Notes: generated from the sequence alone by a model not told the origin. DNA of 64,000 bases from Streptomyces halstedii (GCA_000720535.1 JOAZ01000004.1:186001-250000); one strand, 5' to 3'. Counted from the first letter of the stretch, positions 46,009-56,399 are shown. Made by a program: numbers and translations.

Positions 46009-46974
46009 ATGAGCGCTCGACCGAACACTGAAGCCGCTGCGCGGCAGGCGGAGAACACGGCCCCCCACCGGGCCGGCTTCGCCTGCTTCGTGGGCCGTCC
46101 CAACGCGGGCAAGTCCACCCTCACGAACGCTCTGGTCGGGAGCAAGGTGGCGATCACCTCCAACCGCCCCCAGACCACCCGGCACACCGTGCGCGGCATC
46201 GTGCACCGGTCCGACGCCCAGCTGATCCTGGTGGACACACCGGGCCTCCACAAGCCGCGCACCCTGCTCGGGGAGCGGCTGAACGACGTCGTACGGACCA
46301 CCTGGGCCGAGGTCGACGTCATCGGCTTCTGCCTGCCGGCCGACCAGAAGCTCGGCCCCGGTGACAAGTTCATCATCAAGGAGCTCGCGGGGATCAAGAA
46401 GACCCCGAAGATCGCGATCATCACCAAGACCGACCTGGTGGACTCCAAGACCCTCGCCGAACAGCTGCTCGCCGTCTCCCGGCTGGGCGAGGAGCTGGGT
46501 TTCGAGTGGCAGGAGATCGTCCCGGTCTCCGCCGTCCAGGACCGCCAGGTCGACCTGCTGGCCGATCTGATCGCCCCGCTCCTGCCGGAGAGCCCGCCGC
46601 TCTACCCGGAGGGCGACCTCACCGACGAACCCGAGCTGGTCATGGTCGCGGAACTCATCCGCGAGGCCGCGCTCGAAGGCGTACGGGACGAGCTGCCGCA
46701 CTCGATCGCGGTCGTCGTCGAGGAGATGCTGCCGCGCGAGGACCGGCCGGCGGACAAGCCGCTGCTGGACATCCACGCGAACGTCTACATCGAGCGCCCC
46801 AGCCAGAAGGGCATCATCATCGGCCCGAAGGGCAAGCGGCTGAAGGACGTCGGGACGAAGTCGCGCAAGCACATCGAGGCCCTGCTCGGTACGCCGGTCT
46901 TTCTCGACCTGCACGTCAAGGTCGCCAAGGACTGGCAGCGCGACCCCAAGCAGCTGCGGAAGCTGGGCTTCTGA
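46009..46974 (+). CDS. era: GTPase Era
   Basis: 321 residues from ATG 46009, with GGGGAG 10 nt upstream. G1 'GRPNAGKSTLTNALVG', G2 region 'RPQTTRHTVRGIV', G3 'DTPGLHKPRTLLG', G4 'TKTDLVD' and a C-terminal KH domain ('KGIIIGPKGKRLKDVGTKSR'). It binds the 3' end of 16S rRNA during 30S maturation, consistent with ybeY and phoH upstream. The stop codon lies in a 15-bp tandem repeat. Confidence 0.98.
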   Translation: MSARPNTEAAARQAENTAPHRAGFACFVGRPNAGKSTLTNALVGSKVAITSNRPQTTRHTVRGIVHRSDAQLILVDTPGLHKPRTLLGERLNDVVRTTWAEVDVIGFCLPADQKLGPGDKFIIKELAGIKKTPKIAIITKTDLVDSKTLAEQLLAVSRLGEELGFEWQEIVPVSAVQDRQVDLLADLIAPLLPESPPLYPEGDLTDEPELVMVAELIREAALEGVRDELPHSIAVVVEEMLPREDRPADKPLLDIHANVYIERPSQKGIIIGPKGKRLKDVGTKSRKHIEALLGTPVFLDLHVKVAKDWQRDPKQLRKLGF

Positions 46975-47012
46975 GCGAGGCACTTCCGAGTGAGGCGCTT
47001 CTGAGCGAGGTC
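46968..47012. repeat. Three 15-bp tandem units spanning the era stop
   Basis: CTTCTGAGCGAGGCA (46968-46982), CTTCCGAGTGAGGCG (46983-46997), CTTCTGAGCGAGGTC (46998-47012). The first holds the era TGA and the third repeats it in the same frame. Confidence 0.9.
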
Positions 47013-47022
47013 CCGCGCGTCT

Positions 47023-47051
47023 CGTCACGGGGCGGCCCGCACCCCGTGACG
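47023..47051. terminator. Hairpin between era and the emfourin gene
   Basis: Perfect 10-bp arms CGTCACGGGG (47023-47032) and CCCCGTGACG (47042-47051), loop 9 nt; a second copy of the right arm lies 16 nt further on. It ends transcripts between convergent genes. Confidence 0.6.
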
Positions 47052-47182
47052 GCCGGCCCGCACCCCGTGACCGCCGCCCGCCCCGCGCCCGCGGGCCGGG
47101 ACCCGGGCGGCTGCCGGTCCCGGCCTGCGGCCCGCCGGGGCAGAGGCCACCGGGCGCGGGTCGTGCCGTGCGGGTCACGCGG

Positions 47183-47449
47183 TCACGCGCCCTCCTTCAG
47201 GATGCGGGTGATCAGCTTCCGCTGTGCCTCGGTGAGCCGGGGGTCGGCGCAGTGGACGGTGTGGTCGCCGACCGTGATGCGGTACCGGAAGCCGTCCGGC
47301 ACCCCCGCGGGCGGGCCGTCCCCGCTCCCGGCGACCGCCGACCGGGCCAGGTCTTCCCACTCCGCGGCGTCGGCCCGTCCCGCGGTGTCGATCTCGCCGT
47401 GCCGGGCGATACCGGCGAACCCGCCGGTCCGGCTCACCTGAATGCGCAT
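47183..47449 (-). CDS. Emfourin-like inhibitor of the M4 protease
   Basis: 88 residues from ATG 47449, downstream of and co-directional with the M4 protease (54 nt apart). 'MRIQVSRTGGFAGIARHGEI', 'WEDLARSAV', 'FRYRITVGDHTVHCADPRLT' and 'LITRILKEGA' resemble protealysin inhibitors (emfourins), which bind intracellular M4 enzymes tightly. It has no signal peptide, as expected for a partner inside the cell. Placement after the protease is the arrangement known from Serratia. Family assignment is from memory of the family pattern. Confidence 0.82.
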   Translation of the reverse strand: MRIQVSRTGGFAGIARHGEIDTAGRADAAEWEDLARSAVAGSGDGPPAGVPDGFRYRITVGDHTVHCADPRLTEAQRKLITRILKEGA

Positions 47450-47503
47450 GCGTATGACTCCTGCCTGACCCGCCCGGACGGTCCCCGCCCCTGACCTACC
47501 CCC

Positions 47504-48580
47504 TCATCTCGTCGCCACGCCCACCTCCGACCAGGCCTTCAGCACCGCCTCCGCCTCGTCGCCCTCGCCGAACCTGCTGCGCGCCGCCGCGACGGTCAGC
47601 CGGGCGAAGGCCGCGAAGCCGGCCCTCTGGGTGAGCTCGCCGCCGGTCAGCACGTCGAACCAGATCTGCCCGGCCCGCTCCCACGCGTTGCCGCCGAGCG
47701 CGGTGGCGAGCAGGTAGAACGCGCGGTTGGGGATGCCGGAGTTGATGTGCACCCCGCCGTTGTCGTCCCGGGTCTCGACGTAGTCGTCCATCGAGGCGGG
47801 CTGCGGGTCCTTGCCGAGCACGTCGTCGTCGTACGCCGTGCCCGGGGCCTTCATCGAGCGCAGGGCGTCCCCGCTGACCCGGGGGGCCAGGATGTCGGCC
47901 CCGATCAGCCAGTCGGCCTGTTCGGCGCTGTGGCCGAGCGAGTACTGCTTGACCAGGGAGCCGAAGACGTCCGACACCGACTCGTTGAGCGCGCCCGACT
48001 GCCCCTGGTAGGCCAGGTTCGCCGTGTACTGGGTGAGTCCGTGGGTGAGTTCGTGGGCGATCACGTCGATGGCGAGGGTGAAGTCCAGGAAGATCTCGCC
48101 GTCGCCGTCCCCGAAGACCATCTGCTCGCCGTCGAAGAACGCGTTGTTGTACTTCTCGTCGTAGTGCACGGAGCCGATGAGCGGGAGGCCCTTGCCGTCG
48201 ATCGAGCTGCGGCCGTACTCCGAGAGCAGCAGGTCGAACGTGGCGCCGAGGCCGGCGTACGCGCGGTTGACGCTGGCGTCCTGGGTGGGTTCGTCGCCCT
48301 CTGCGCGGACCTTGTGGCCGGGAAGGTCCGTGCCGTGGCGGCAGTCGTACAGGGTGCGGCGCGGCTTGGTCGGGACCGCGTCCGCGGTGCGGGGCGGGTG
48401 GGGTGCGAAGGCCAGCGCGGTCACCTGCCGCTGGTGGCGGCGGGCCCCGTCGGCCTCCAGGGTGCGGCGGGCGGGAGCGGCCAGCACGGGATCGTCGGCC
48501 TGGGACAGCTTGTCGAGGAGGTGGGGCGGGACGATGGTGCAGAAGACGGGCCGGAGCCCGTGGTTCGGTCGAGGCTGCAT
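47504..48580 (-). CDS. Protealysin-type M4 metallopeptidase, no signal peptide
   Basis: 358 residues from ATG 48580. The N-terminal 'FCTIVPPHLLDKL' is the short protealysin-type propeptide signature and there is no export signal, so it is made as an intracellular zymogen. Zinc site H176-E177-L-T-H180 ('VIAHELTHGLTQ') with E200 in 'GALNESVSDVFG', and catalytic His in 'GVHINSGIPNRAF'. Thermolysin-fold proteases of this group cleave cytosolic proteins or act after lysis. The emfourin gene follows. It is divergent from leuA. Confidence 0.93.
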   Translation of the reverse strand: MQPRPNHGLRPVFCTIVPPHLLDKLSQADDPVLAAPARRTLEADGARRHQRQVTALAFAPHPPRTADAVPTKPRRTLYDCRHGTDLPGHKVRAEGDEPTQDASVNRAYAGLGATFDLLLSEYGRSSIDGKGLPLIGSVHYDEKYNNAFFDGEQMVFGDGDGEIFLDFTLAIDVIAHELTHGLTQYTANLAYQGQSGALNESVSDVFGSLVKQYSLGHSAEQADWLIGADILAPRVSGDALRSMKAPGTAYDDDVLGKDPQPASMDDYVETRDDNGGVHINSGIPNRAFYLLATALGGNAWERAGQIWFDVLTGGELTQRAGFAAFARLTVAAARSRFGEGDEAEAVLKAWSEVGVATR

Positions 48581-48635
48581 GGATACGACTGTGGCACTCC
48601 GTCACCGAACTGTCACTGGTTGCGATGGTGATTGA

Positions 48636-50657
<2,022 letters not shown>

Positions 50658-50711
50658 CCCGCCCGTCCGGCGTCCGGAACCCGTGCCGCGCACGGGCCCC
50701 GGGCGCCCGTT

Positions 50712-50752
50712 GCCGAGCCCCGTCCACCCGCGGAGGGTGGGCGGGGTTCGGC
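50712..50752 (+). terminator. leuA terminator
   Basis: An 18-bp stem (50712-50729 with 50735-50752) with two G-T pairs and the loop GCGGA, starting GCCGAGCCCC. Confidence 0.8.
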
Positions 50753-50858
50753 CATCTCCGGGCTTTGTGACAGCCGGGCTACTGACGCCACCTCGCCCAT
50801 GTGGCTAACATCACGTCCAACACGGCAATGTTGCCGGAGCGTTACGGAGGTGTGCGAC

Positions 50859-51560
50859 GTGCGGCCAGCCAAAGGACAACGCGCCATAAGACAGCGCATG
50901 TGCGGCGTCCGTACCGTCTGGGACACCGTGGGCGACGGCGAGTTCTTCTGTCCGGGCTGCGGGGGCGACCGCAACTACCGGCACCTCACCGGCCGCCACC
51001 GCTTCACCGTGCTCGGTCTGCCCCTGCTGCCGCGCGGCAGCGCGGGGCCCGTCGTGGAATGCGCCGCCTGCCGCGGGCACTTCCCGACCGACGTCCTCGA
51101 CCGGCCCACCACGACGCGCTTCTCCGCCATGCTGCGGGAGGCCGTGCACACCGTCACGCTCGCCGTGCTCACGGCCGGCGGCACCACGTCCCGTACGGTC
51201 CTGGAGACCGCGGCGGCCACCGTCCGGGACGCCGGGCTGGACGACTGCACCCAGGAGCAGTTGTTCACCATCGTGGAGGTGCTCGCCGCGGACGCCGGGC
51301 AGGACGGGGGCGGCGACCCGGCCGCGGAGGCCTGCGGCGCGGCCCTCGCCATCGAGCTGCACGAGGTGCTGAAGCCCCTCGCCCCGCACCTGGCCGTGCC
51401 GGGGCGGGAGACGGTCCTGCTCCAGGGCGCCCGGATCGCGCTCGCCGACGGCCCGTACAGCCAAGCCGAGCGGGAGGTGCTGACCACCGTGGGCAGCGCG
51501 CTCCAGCTCTGCCCCGCGGACACCACGAAGCTTCTGGAAGCGGCCCGCACACCGTCGTAG
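50859..51560 (+). CDS. Zinc-ribbon plus TerB-like protein
   Basis: 233 residues from GTG 50859, with GGAGG 8 nt upstream. An N-terminal zinc ribbon with two Cys pairs ('FFCPGCGGDRNY' and 'VECAACRGHF') is followed by an all-helical TerB-like domain ('ALAIELHEVLKPLAPHLA', 'VLLQGARIALADGPYSQAER', 'VLTTVGSALQL'). TerB domains appear in membrane-associated stress systems, but no other ter gene is nearby. Its stop codon lies in the first unit of a 12-unit tandem array. Confidence 0.82.
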   Translation: MRPAKGQRAIRQRMCGVRTVWDTVGDGEFFCPGCGGDRNYRHLTGRHRFTVLGLPLLPRGSAGPVVECAACRGHFPTDVLDRPTTTRFSAMLREAVHTVTLAVLTAGGTTSRTVLETAAATVRDAGLDDCTQEQLFTIVEVLAADAGQDGGGDPAAEACGAALAIELHEVLKPLAPHLAVPGRETVLLQGARIALADGPYSQAEREVLTTVGSALQLCPADTTKLLEAARTPS

Positions 51561-51787
51561 AGGGGGCGTACGCCGTCGCGGGCGGGCGATCCGTCGGCCG
51601 CCGCGCGTACGCCCGCGTGGACCGCCTGTACGCCCTCAGGCGGCCCGCACGCCGCCGGGAGCGGCCCCCTTTGCCTTCGCCGCCCGTACGCCCTCACAGG
51701 CGCCGCGTACGCCTCGTCAGCGGCTCGCACGCCCGCGCGGCCGCCCGGTACGCCGTGCGACCGGCCCGTACGCCCGCGGGGACCGTG
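51546..51787. repeat. Minisatellite: 12 units of about 20 bp
   Basis: Units start at 51546, 51567, 51587, 51606, 51627, 51646, 51667, 51685, 51706, 51726, 51747 and 51767 (18-21 nt each). The consensus begins CGTACGCC and ends GGCCGCC-like. Nine units keep TACGCC or CACGCC at the same place; units 1, 3 and 7 have diverged. The first unit contains the stop codon of the TerB-like gene. Since 20 is not a multiple of 3 and units vary, it is not coding. With the operator-like palindrome below it fills the 383-bp gap. Confidence 0.88.
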
Positions 51788-51793
51788 CCGCCC

Positions 51794-51822
51794 TACTCCC
51801 CGGCCTTACTCCCCCGGGAGTA
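51794..51822. promoter_or_regulatory. Palindromic operator-like site before the MMPL gene
   Basis: TACTCCC (51807-51813), CC, GGGAGTA (51816-51822) is a perfect 7-bp inverted repeat. A further direct TACTCCC lies at 51794-51800, 13 bp upstream. It lies 122 bp before the MMPL gene. The form suits a LuxR/NarL-type response-regulator site. Confidence 0.5.
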
Positions 51823-51943
51823 GTCCACGCGCCGCACCGCCCCTCGCAGTAGCGGCGATGTCACCCCCGCGCCTGACGAACGGGCCCTCGCCGGACGGAA
51901 GTCTGGACGGAAAGCCGTCGTCCAGGAGGGGAGGGCCCACGTC

Positions 51944-54052
51944 ATGGGGGCCGAAACAGACATGAGCGGTACGCGGCCACGAGGGGCGGGGGCGCGGCGA
52001 AGACTGCCCTGGCTGGTCGTGGCCCTCTGGGTCGTGCTGCTCGCGGTCGCCGCGCCGTTCGCGGGCAAGCTCGGGGACGTACAGAGCGACCGCGCCGTGG
52101 ACTACCTGCCGACGAACGCGGACTCCACCCAGGTCGCGAAGATCCAGGACACCCTGCCCGGCGGCGAGTCCACCGACCTCGTCCTCGTCTACCACCGGGA
52201 CGGCGGGCTGACCACCGCCGACCGGGCCACGGCCGACGAGCGGGTGGCCGCGATCGCCCGTGAGCACCCGCTGTCCGCCCGGCCCGAGGGCATCGGGTCG
52301 AAGGACGGCACGACCGTGATGTACCCGCTCTCCACGACCGAGCCGGGCCAGGACGACGAGGCCAGGACCGCGTTCGTCAAGGACGTGCGGGAGAACGTCG
52401 GCGGGGGCGGCGGGCTCGACGTCCGGGTCGGCGGACCGGGAGCGATGAACACCGACTCCATGGAGGTGTACAGCTCCCTGGACGGCCCGCTGCTCTACAC
52501 CACGGTCGCCGTCGTCGCGATCCTGCTGATCCTGATCTACCGCAGCCCGTTCCTGTGGCTGGTGCCCCTGGTCGTCGCGGGCCTCGCCGACCTGCTGTCC
52601 ATGGCGGTGGTCTACGGGCTCCACCAGGGCTTCGGCACCACCGTCAGCAGCCAGAGCGCGGCGGTGATGACCATCCTGGTCTTCGGCGCGGGAACCGACT
52701 ACGCCCTGCTGCTCGTCGCCCGCTACCGCGAGGAACTGACCCGCCGCGCCCTCCCCCTGGACGCGATGACCGCCGCGTTACGCGGCTGCGGGCCGGCCGT
52801 CGTCGCCTCCTCCGGCACCGTCGCCGCCGGTCTGCTGTGCCTGCTCGCCGCGGACCTCAACAGCAGCCGGGGCATGGGGCCCATCGCCGCCGTCGGCGTG
52901 CTGAGCGCCCTCCTCGCGATGACCACCCTGCTGCCGGCGGTCCTCGTCCTCCTCGGCCGCCGCGTCTTCTGGCCGCTGGTGCCCGCGTACGGGCAGGAGC
53001 CCCGCAAGCGCCGCTCGGTCTTCGCCGCCATGGGCGGTGTCGCCGGGCGCAGGCCGGTGGCCGTGCTGGTCACCGGGGGCGTCGCGCTGGGCGCCCTGGC
53101 CCTGGGGATGTTCAGCCTGCCCGGAGAGCTCAAGCTGGAGGACTCCTTCACCAGCAGGCCGGAGTCGATCGTGGCGATGGAGACACTCGCCACCGCCTAC
53201 CCCGAGCGCTCCAGCCAGCCGGTCACGGTGATCACCCCCACCGGGCGGGCCGACGAGACCCTGGCCGAGGTACGCGGCATCCGGGGCGTCGCCGGTGCCG
53301 AGCGCGTCCGCGACGGCGGCGGCTGGACCGAACTCGCCGTCACCGCCCAGGACCTGCCCGAGTCGGCGGGGGAGCGGGCCACCGTCCAGGCCCTGCGCGA
53401 CGGGCTCGACGGCAGCCACGTCGGCGGACCCACCGCCCAGCAGATGGACCTGGAGAAGACCAACAGCCGCGATCTGAGGGCCGTCGTCCCGCTTGTCGTG
53501 GTCGCCGTCCTGCTGATCCTGATCGTGCTGCTGCGCAGCCTCGTCGCCCCGCTGCTGCTCGTGGCCGCCGTCGTCGCGGTCTGGGCGGCGTCGCTCGGGA
53601 TCGCGGGCCTCGTCTTCGAACCGGTCCTCGGCGCGAAGGGCACCGACCCGGGGCTGCCGCTGCTGTCCTTCGTCTTCCTGGTGGCGCTCGGCGTCGACTA
53701 CGGCATCTTCCTGATGCACCGGGTGCGGGAGGAGACCCTGGCCGGAGCGGAGCCCACGAACGCGGCACTGACCGCGCTGCGCACCACCGGCGGTGTCATC
53801 GCCTCGGCCGGACTGGTGCTCGCGGCGACCTTCTCCGTCCTCATGAACATGCCGATGACGAATCTGCTGGAACTGGGCTTCGTGGTCGCCGTCGGTGTGC
53901 TCCTGGACACCTTCCTGGTACGCACGTACCTGGTGACCTCGGCCAGTGTCGCCCTGGGACGCCGGATCTGGTGGCCGGGGGCGCTCAGCCGCCGCCCCCA
54001 GGACGAGGACCGCGCCCGGAAGGACGGGGCGGACCTCATGGCGACCCGCTGA
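51944..54052 (+). CDS. MMPL/RND-family membrane transporter
   Basis: 702 residues from ATG 51944 with GAGGGGAGGG upstream; ATG 51962 is possible. Two halves, each one helix, an outer domain and five helices: 'WLVVALWVVLLAVAAPFAGK' ... 'VFGAGTDYALLLVARYREEL' and 'PLVVVAVLLILIVLL' ... 'FLVALGVDYGIFLMHRVREE'. The paired G-x3-D-Y motifs carry the proton-relay Asp/Tyr. Such proteins export lipids or drugs. One Leu codon (52778-52780) is TTA, predicting bldA dependence. The gene stands alone behind an operator-like palindrome. Confidence 0.92.
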   Translation: MGAETDMSGTRPRGAGARRRLPWLVVALWVVLLAVAAPFAGKLGDVQSDRAVDYLPTNADSTQVAKIQDTLPGGESTDLVLVYHRDGGLTTADRATADERVAAIAREHPLSARPEGIGSKDGTTVMYPLSTTEPGQDDEARTAFVKDVRENVGGGGGLDVRVGGPGAMNTDSMEVYSSLDGPLLYTTVAVVAILLILIYRSPFLWLVPLVVAGLADLLSMAVVYGLHQGFGTTVSSQSAAVMTILVFGAGTDYALLLVARYREELTRRALPLDAMTAALRGCGPAVVASSGTVAAGLLCLLAADLNSSRGMGPIAAVGVLSALLAMTTLLPAVLVLLGRRVFWPLVPAYGQEPRKRRSVFAAMGGVAGRRPVAVLVTGGVALGALALGMFSLPGELKLEDSFTSRPESIVAMETLATAYPERSSQPVTVITPTGRADETLAEVRGIRGVAGAERVRDGGGWTELAVTAQDLPESAGERATVQALRDGLDGSHVGGPTAQQMDLEKTNSRDLRAVVPLVVVAVLLILIVLLRSLVAPLLLVAAVVAVWAASLGIAGLVFEPVLGAKGTDPGLPLLSFVFLVALGVDYGIFLMHRVREETLAGAEPTNAALTALRTTGGVIASAGLVLAATFSVLMNMPMTNLLELGFVVAVGVLLDTFLVRTYLVTSASVALGRRIWWPGALSRRPQDEDRARKDGADLMATR

Positions 54053-54082
54053 CGACGGCCCCGCGGGCGCGGCGCACAGGCC

Positions 54083-54120
54083 GCGCACCGGTGCCCTCGT
54101 AGCCGGGGGCGCCGGTGCGC
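54083..54120 (+). terminator. Terminator after the MMPL gene
   Basis: A 13-bp stem GCGCACCGGTGCC (54083-54095) with GGCGCCGGTGCGC (54108-54120), one G-T pair, 12-nt loop. Confidence 0.7.
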
Positions 54121-54213
54121 GGGCGCGCCGTCCGGCGGTCCCCGCCCCTGGGCCCGTCACCGACGACGGCCCCCAGGGACGGGGACCACCGACAGGCCGC
54201 CGCCCCGGTACGC

Positions 54214-54219
54214 GACAAT
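54214..54219 (+). promoter_or_regulatory. -10 hexamer for leaderless recO
   Basis: GACAAT lies 6 nt before ATG 54226; no Shine-Dalgarno sequence. Confidence 0.5.
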
Positions 54220-54225
54220 GGGCCC

Positions 54226-54972
54226 ATGAGCTTGTTCCGGGACGACGGCGTCGTGCTGCGTACGCAGAAGCTGGGCGAGGCCGACCGGATCATCACGATC
54301 CTGACCCGGGGCCACGGCCGGGTGCGCGCCGTCGCGCGCGGGGTGCGCCGCACCAAGTCCAAGTTCGGGGCGCGGCTCGAACCCTTCTCCCACGTGGACG
54401 TGCAGTTCTTCGCCCGCGGCAGCGAGCTGATCGGCCGCGGTCTGCCGCTGTGCACACAGAGCGAGACCATCGCCCCGTACGGCGGCGGCATCGTCACCGA
54501 CTACGGCCGGTACACGGCCGGCACCGCGATGCTGGAGACCGCCGAGCGCTTCACCGACCACGAGGGCGAGCCCGCCGTCCAGCAGTACCTGCTGCTCGTC
54601 GGCGGGCTGCGCACCCTGGCACGCGCCGAGCACGCGCCTGGCCTCATCCTCGACGCGTTCCTGCTGCGCTCCCTCGCGGTCAACGGCTACGCCCCCAGCT
54701 TCGACGACTGCGCCCGGTGCGGAATGCCCGGACCGAACCGGTTCTTCTCCGTCGCCTCGGGCGGGGTGGTGTGCGGCGACTGCCGGGTGGCCGGCAGCGT
54801 CGTACCCTCGGCGGAGGCCGTCGAACTGCTGAGCGCGCTGCTCACCGGTGACTGGGAGACGGCGGACGCGTCCGAGGCGCGTCATGTCAGGGAGGGGAGC
54901 GGGCTGGTGTCCGCCTATCTGCACTGGCATCTGGAGCGCGGCCTGCGCTCGCTGCGGTACGTAGAGAAGTGA
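54226..54972 (+). CDS. recO: DNA repair protein RecO
   Basis: 248 residues from ATG 54226. An N-terminal OB fold ('GVVLRTQKLGEADRIITILT', 'GHGRVRAVARGVRRTKSKF') and a helical part with a zinc site: Cys pairs in 'DDCARCGMP' and 'GVVCGDCRVAG'. RecO loads RecA on SSB-coated single strands with RecR. It is followed after 21 nt by uppS, the standard actinobacterial order recO-uppS. The start is supported by a -10-like hexamer 6 nt upstream, implying a leaderless mRNA. Confidence 0.96.
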   Translation: MSLFRDDGVVLRTQKLGEADRIITILTRGHGRVRAVARGVRRTKSKFGARLEPFSHVDVQFFARGSELIGRGLPLCTQSETIAPYGGGIVTDYGRYTAGTAMLETAERFTDHEGEPAVQQYLLLVGGLRTLARAEHAPGLILDAFLLRSLAVNGYAPSFDDCARCGMPGPNRFFSVASGGVVCGDCRVAGSVVPSAEAVELLSALLTGDWETADASEARHVREGSGLVSAYLHWHLERGLRSLRYVEK

Positions 54973-54993
54973 CACAGGGAGACGAAGAAGCCC

Positions 54994-55806
54994 ATGGCAG
55001 TACGCGGGATGCTCGGCGGCCGTAACAAGCGTGAGTACAAGACCCCCGAGCCGCACCCCTCCGGCGCCGTCCCGCCGAGGATCCCCGGTGAGCTGGTGCC
55101 CAAGCACGTCGCCATCGTGATGGACGGCAACGGCCGCTGGGCCAAGGAGCGCGGTCTGCCGCGCACCGAGGGCCACAAGGTCGGTGAGGGCGTCGTCATG
55201 GACGTCCTCAAGGGGTGCATCGAGATGGGCGTCAAGAACCTCTCGCTGTACGCCTTCTCCACCGAGAACTGGAAGCGCTCGCCGGACGAGGTGAAGTTCC
55301 TGATGAACTTCAACCGGGACGTCATCCGCCGCCGGCGCGACGAGATGGACGAGCTCGGCATCCGTATCCGCTGGGTGGGCCGCATGCCCAAGCTGTGGAA
55401 GTCGGTCGTCCAGGAACTCCAGGTCGCCCAGGAGCAGACCGAGGACAACGACAAGATGACGCTGTACTTCTGCGTCAACTACGGCGGCCGGGCCGAGATC
55501 GCCGACGCCGCCCAGCGCATCGCCCGGGACGTCGCGGCGGGCAAGCTCGACCCGTCCAAGGTCAACGAGAAGACGTTCGCGAAGTACATCTACTACCCGG
55601 ACATGCCGGACGTGGACCTCTTCGTACGCCCCAGTGGTGAGCAGCGCACGTCCAACTACCTGATCTGGCAGAGCGCCTACGCCGAGATGGTCTTCCAGGA
55701 CGTCCTGTGGCCGGACTTCGACCGCCGCGACCTGTGGCGCGCCTGCCTGGAGTTCGCCCAGCGCGACCGGCGTTTCGGCGGTGCGGAGGAGGTCGCCTCC
55801 GCCTGA
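54994..55806 (+). CDS. uppS: Isoprenyl (decaprenyl/undecaprenyl) diphosphate synthase
   Basis: 270 residues from ATG 54994 with AGGGAGA upstream. Cis-prenyltransferase motifs: '[18 protein letters not shown]' with the catalytic Asp, 'EGHKVGEG', '[12 protein letters not shown]', '[10 protein letters not shown]' and '[20 protein letters not shown]'. It makes the lipid carrier for peptidoglycan and wall polymers at the membrane surface. The first 40 residues are a basic extension usual for the actinobacterial long form. The stop codon lies in a 26-bp tandem duplication, and a strong terminator follows. Confidence 0.97.
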   Translation: MAVRGMLGGRNKREYKTPEPHPSGAVPPRIPGELVPKHVAIVMDGNGRWAKERGLPRTEGHKVGEGVVMDVLKGCIEMGVKNLSLYAFSTENWKRSPDEVKFLMNFNRDVIRRRRDEMDELGIRIRWVGRMPKLWKSVVQELQVAQEQTEDNDKMTLYFCVNYGGRAEIADAAQRIARDVAAGKLDPSKVNEKTFAKYIYYPDMPDVDLFVRPSGEQRTSNYLIWQSAYAEMVFQDVLWPDFDRRDLWRACLEFAQRDRRFGGAEEVASA

Positions 55807-55854
55807 CGGGCCTCATGGCGCCGAAGCCCTGACGGGCCTCACGGCACCGAAGAA
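55803..55854. repeat. 26-bp tandem duplication spanning the uppS stop
   Basis: Units 55803-55828 and 55829-55854 share CTGACGGGCCTCAYGGCRCC and differ at four places. The first holds the uppS TGA (55804-55806). Confidence 0.88.
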
Positions 55855-55886
55855 GGGCGCCCCCGGGGAGGATCCCGGGGGCGCCC
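55855..55886. terminator. Shared uppS/zur terminator
   Basis: A perfect 13-bp stem GGGCGCCCCCGGG (55855-55867) with CCCGGGGGCGCCC (55874-55886), loop GAGGAT, between convergent genes. Confidence 0.85.
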
Positions 55887-55899
55887 TCGGCCGTGTCCG

Positions 55900-56334
55900 T
55901 CACTTCCCGGCGGCCGCGCACTCCGCGCAGGTGCCGAAGATCTCCACGGTGTGGGCCACGTCCACGTAGCCGTGCTGGGAGGCGATGGTCTCCGCCCACT
56001 GCTCCACGGCGGGACCCTCGACCTCCACCGCCTTGCCGCAGACCCGGCACACCAGGTGGTGGTGGTGCTCCCCGGTGGAACAGCGGCGGTAGACCGCCTC
56101 GCCGTCCGTGGTGCGCAGGACGTCCACCTCACCCGCGTCGGCGAGGGACTGCAGGGTGCGGTAGACGGTGGTCAGGCCCACGGAGTCCCCGCGGTGCTTG
56201 AGCACGTCATGGAGATCCTGGGCGCTGCGGAACTCGTCCACCTCGTCGAGTGCCGCCGCGACCGCCGCCCGCTGCCGGGTCGAGCGGCCGCGTACCGGAG
56301 CCGCGTTCGTGCCACTGATCGGCGCCGTCGCCAC
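55900..56334 (-). CDS. zur: Zinc uptake regulator Zur (Fur family)
   Basis: 144 residues from GTG 56334, with GAGGAGG 6 nt upstream. A winged-helix part ('STRQRAAVAAALDEVDEFRS', 'VGLTTVYRTLQSLADAG') and a zinc-binding dimer part ('GEHHHHLVCRVCGKAVEVEG' and 'CAECAAAGK'). Genomic linkage with znuB-znuC-znuA identifies it as Zur rather than Fur or PerR. Zinc-loaded Zur represses zinc uptake; a matching box lies upstream of znuA. zur lies 65 nt downstream of znuB on the same strand. Confidence 0.96.
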   Translation of the reverse strand: MATAPISGTNAAPVRGRSTRQRAAVAAALDEVDEFRSAQDLHDVLKHRGDSVGLTTVYRTLQSLADAGEVDVLRTTDGEAVYRRCSTGEHHHHLVCRVCGKAVEVEGPAVEQWAETIASQHGYVDVAHTVEIFGTCAECAAAGK

Positions 56335-56399
56335 AGCTGCCTCCTCATGTCGCCCGTACGTATGTCGGGCCATTGTGCCAGCCCGGCCTCTCCGTACGG

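Noticed and set aside
51546-51787. CRISPR array
   Set aside because: Units are contiguous 18-21-bp copies without unique spacers and no cas genes are present.
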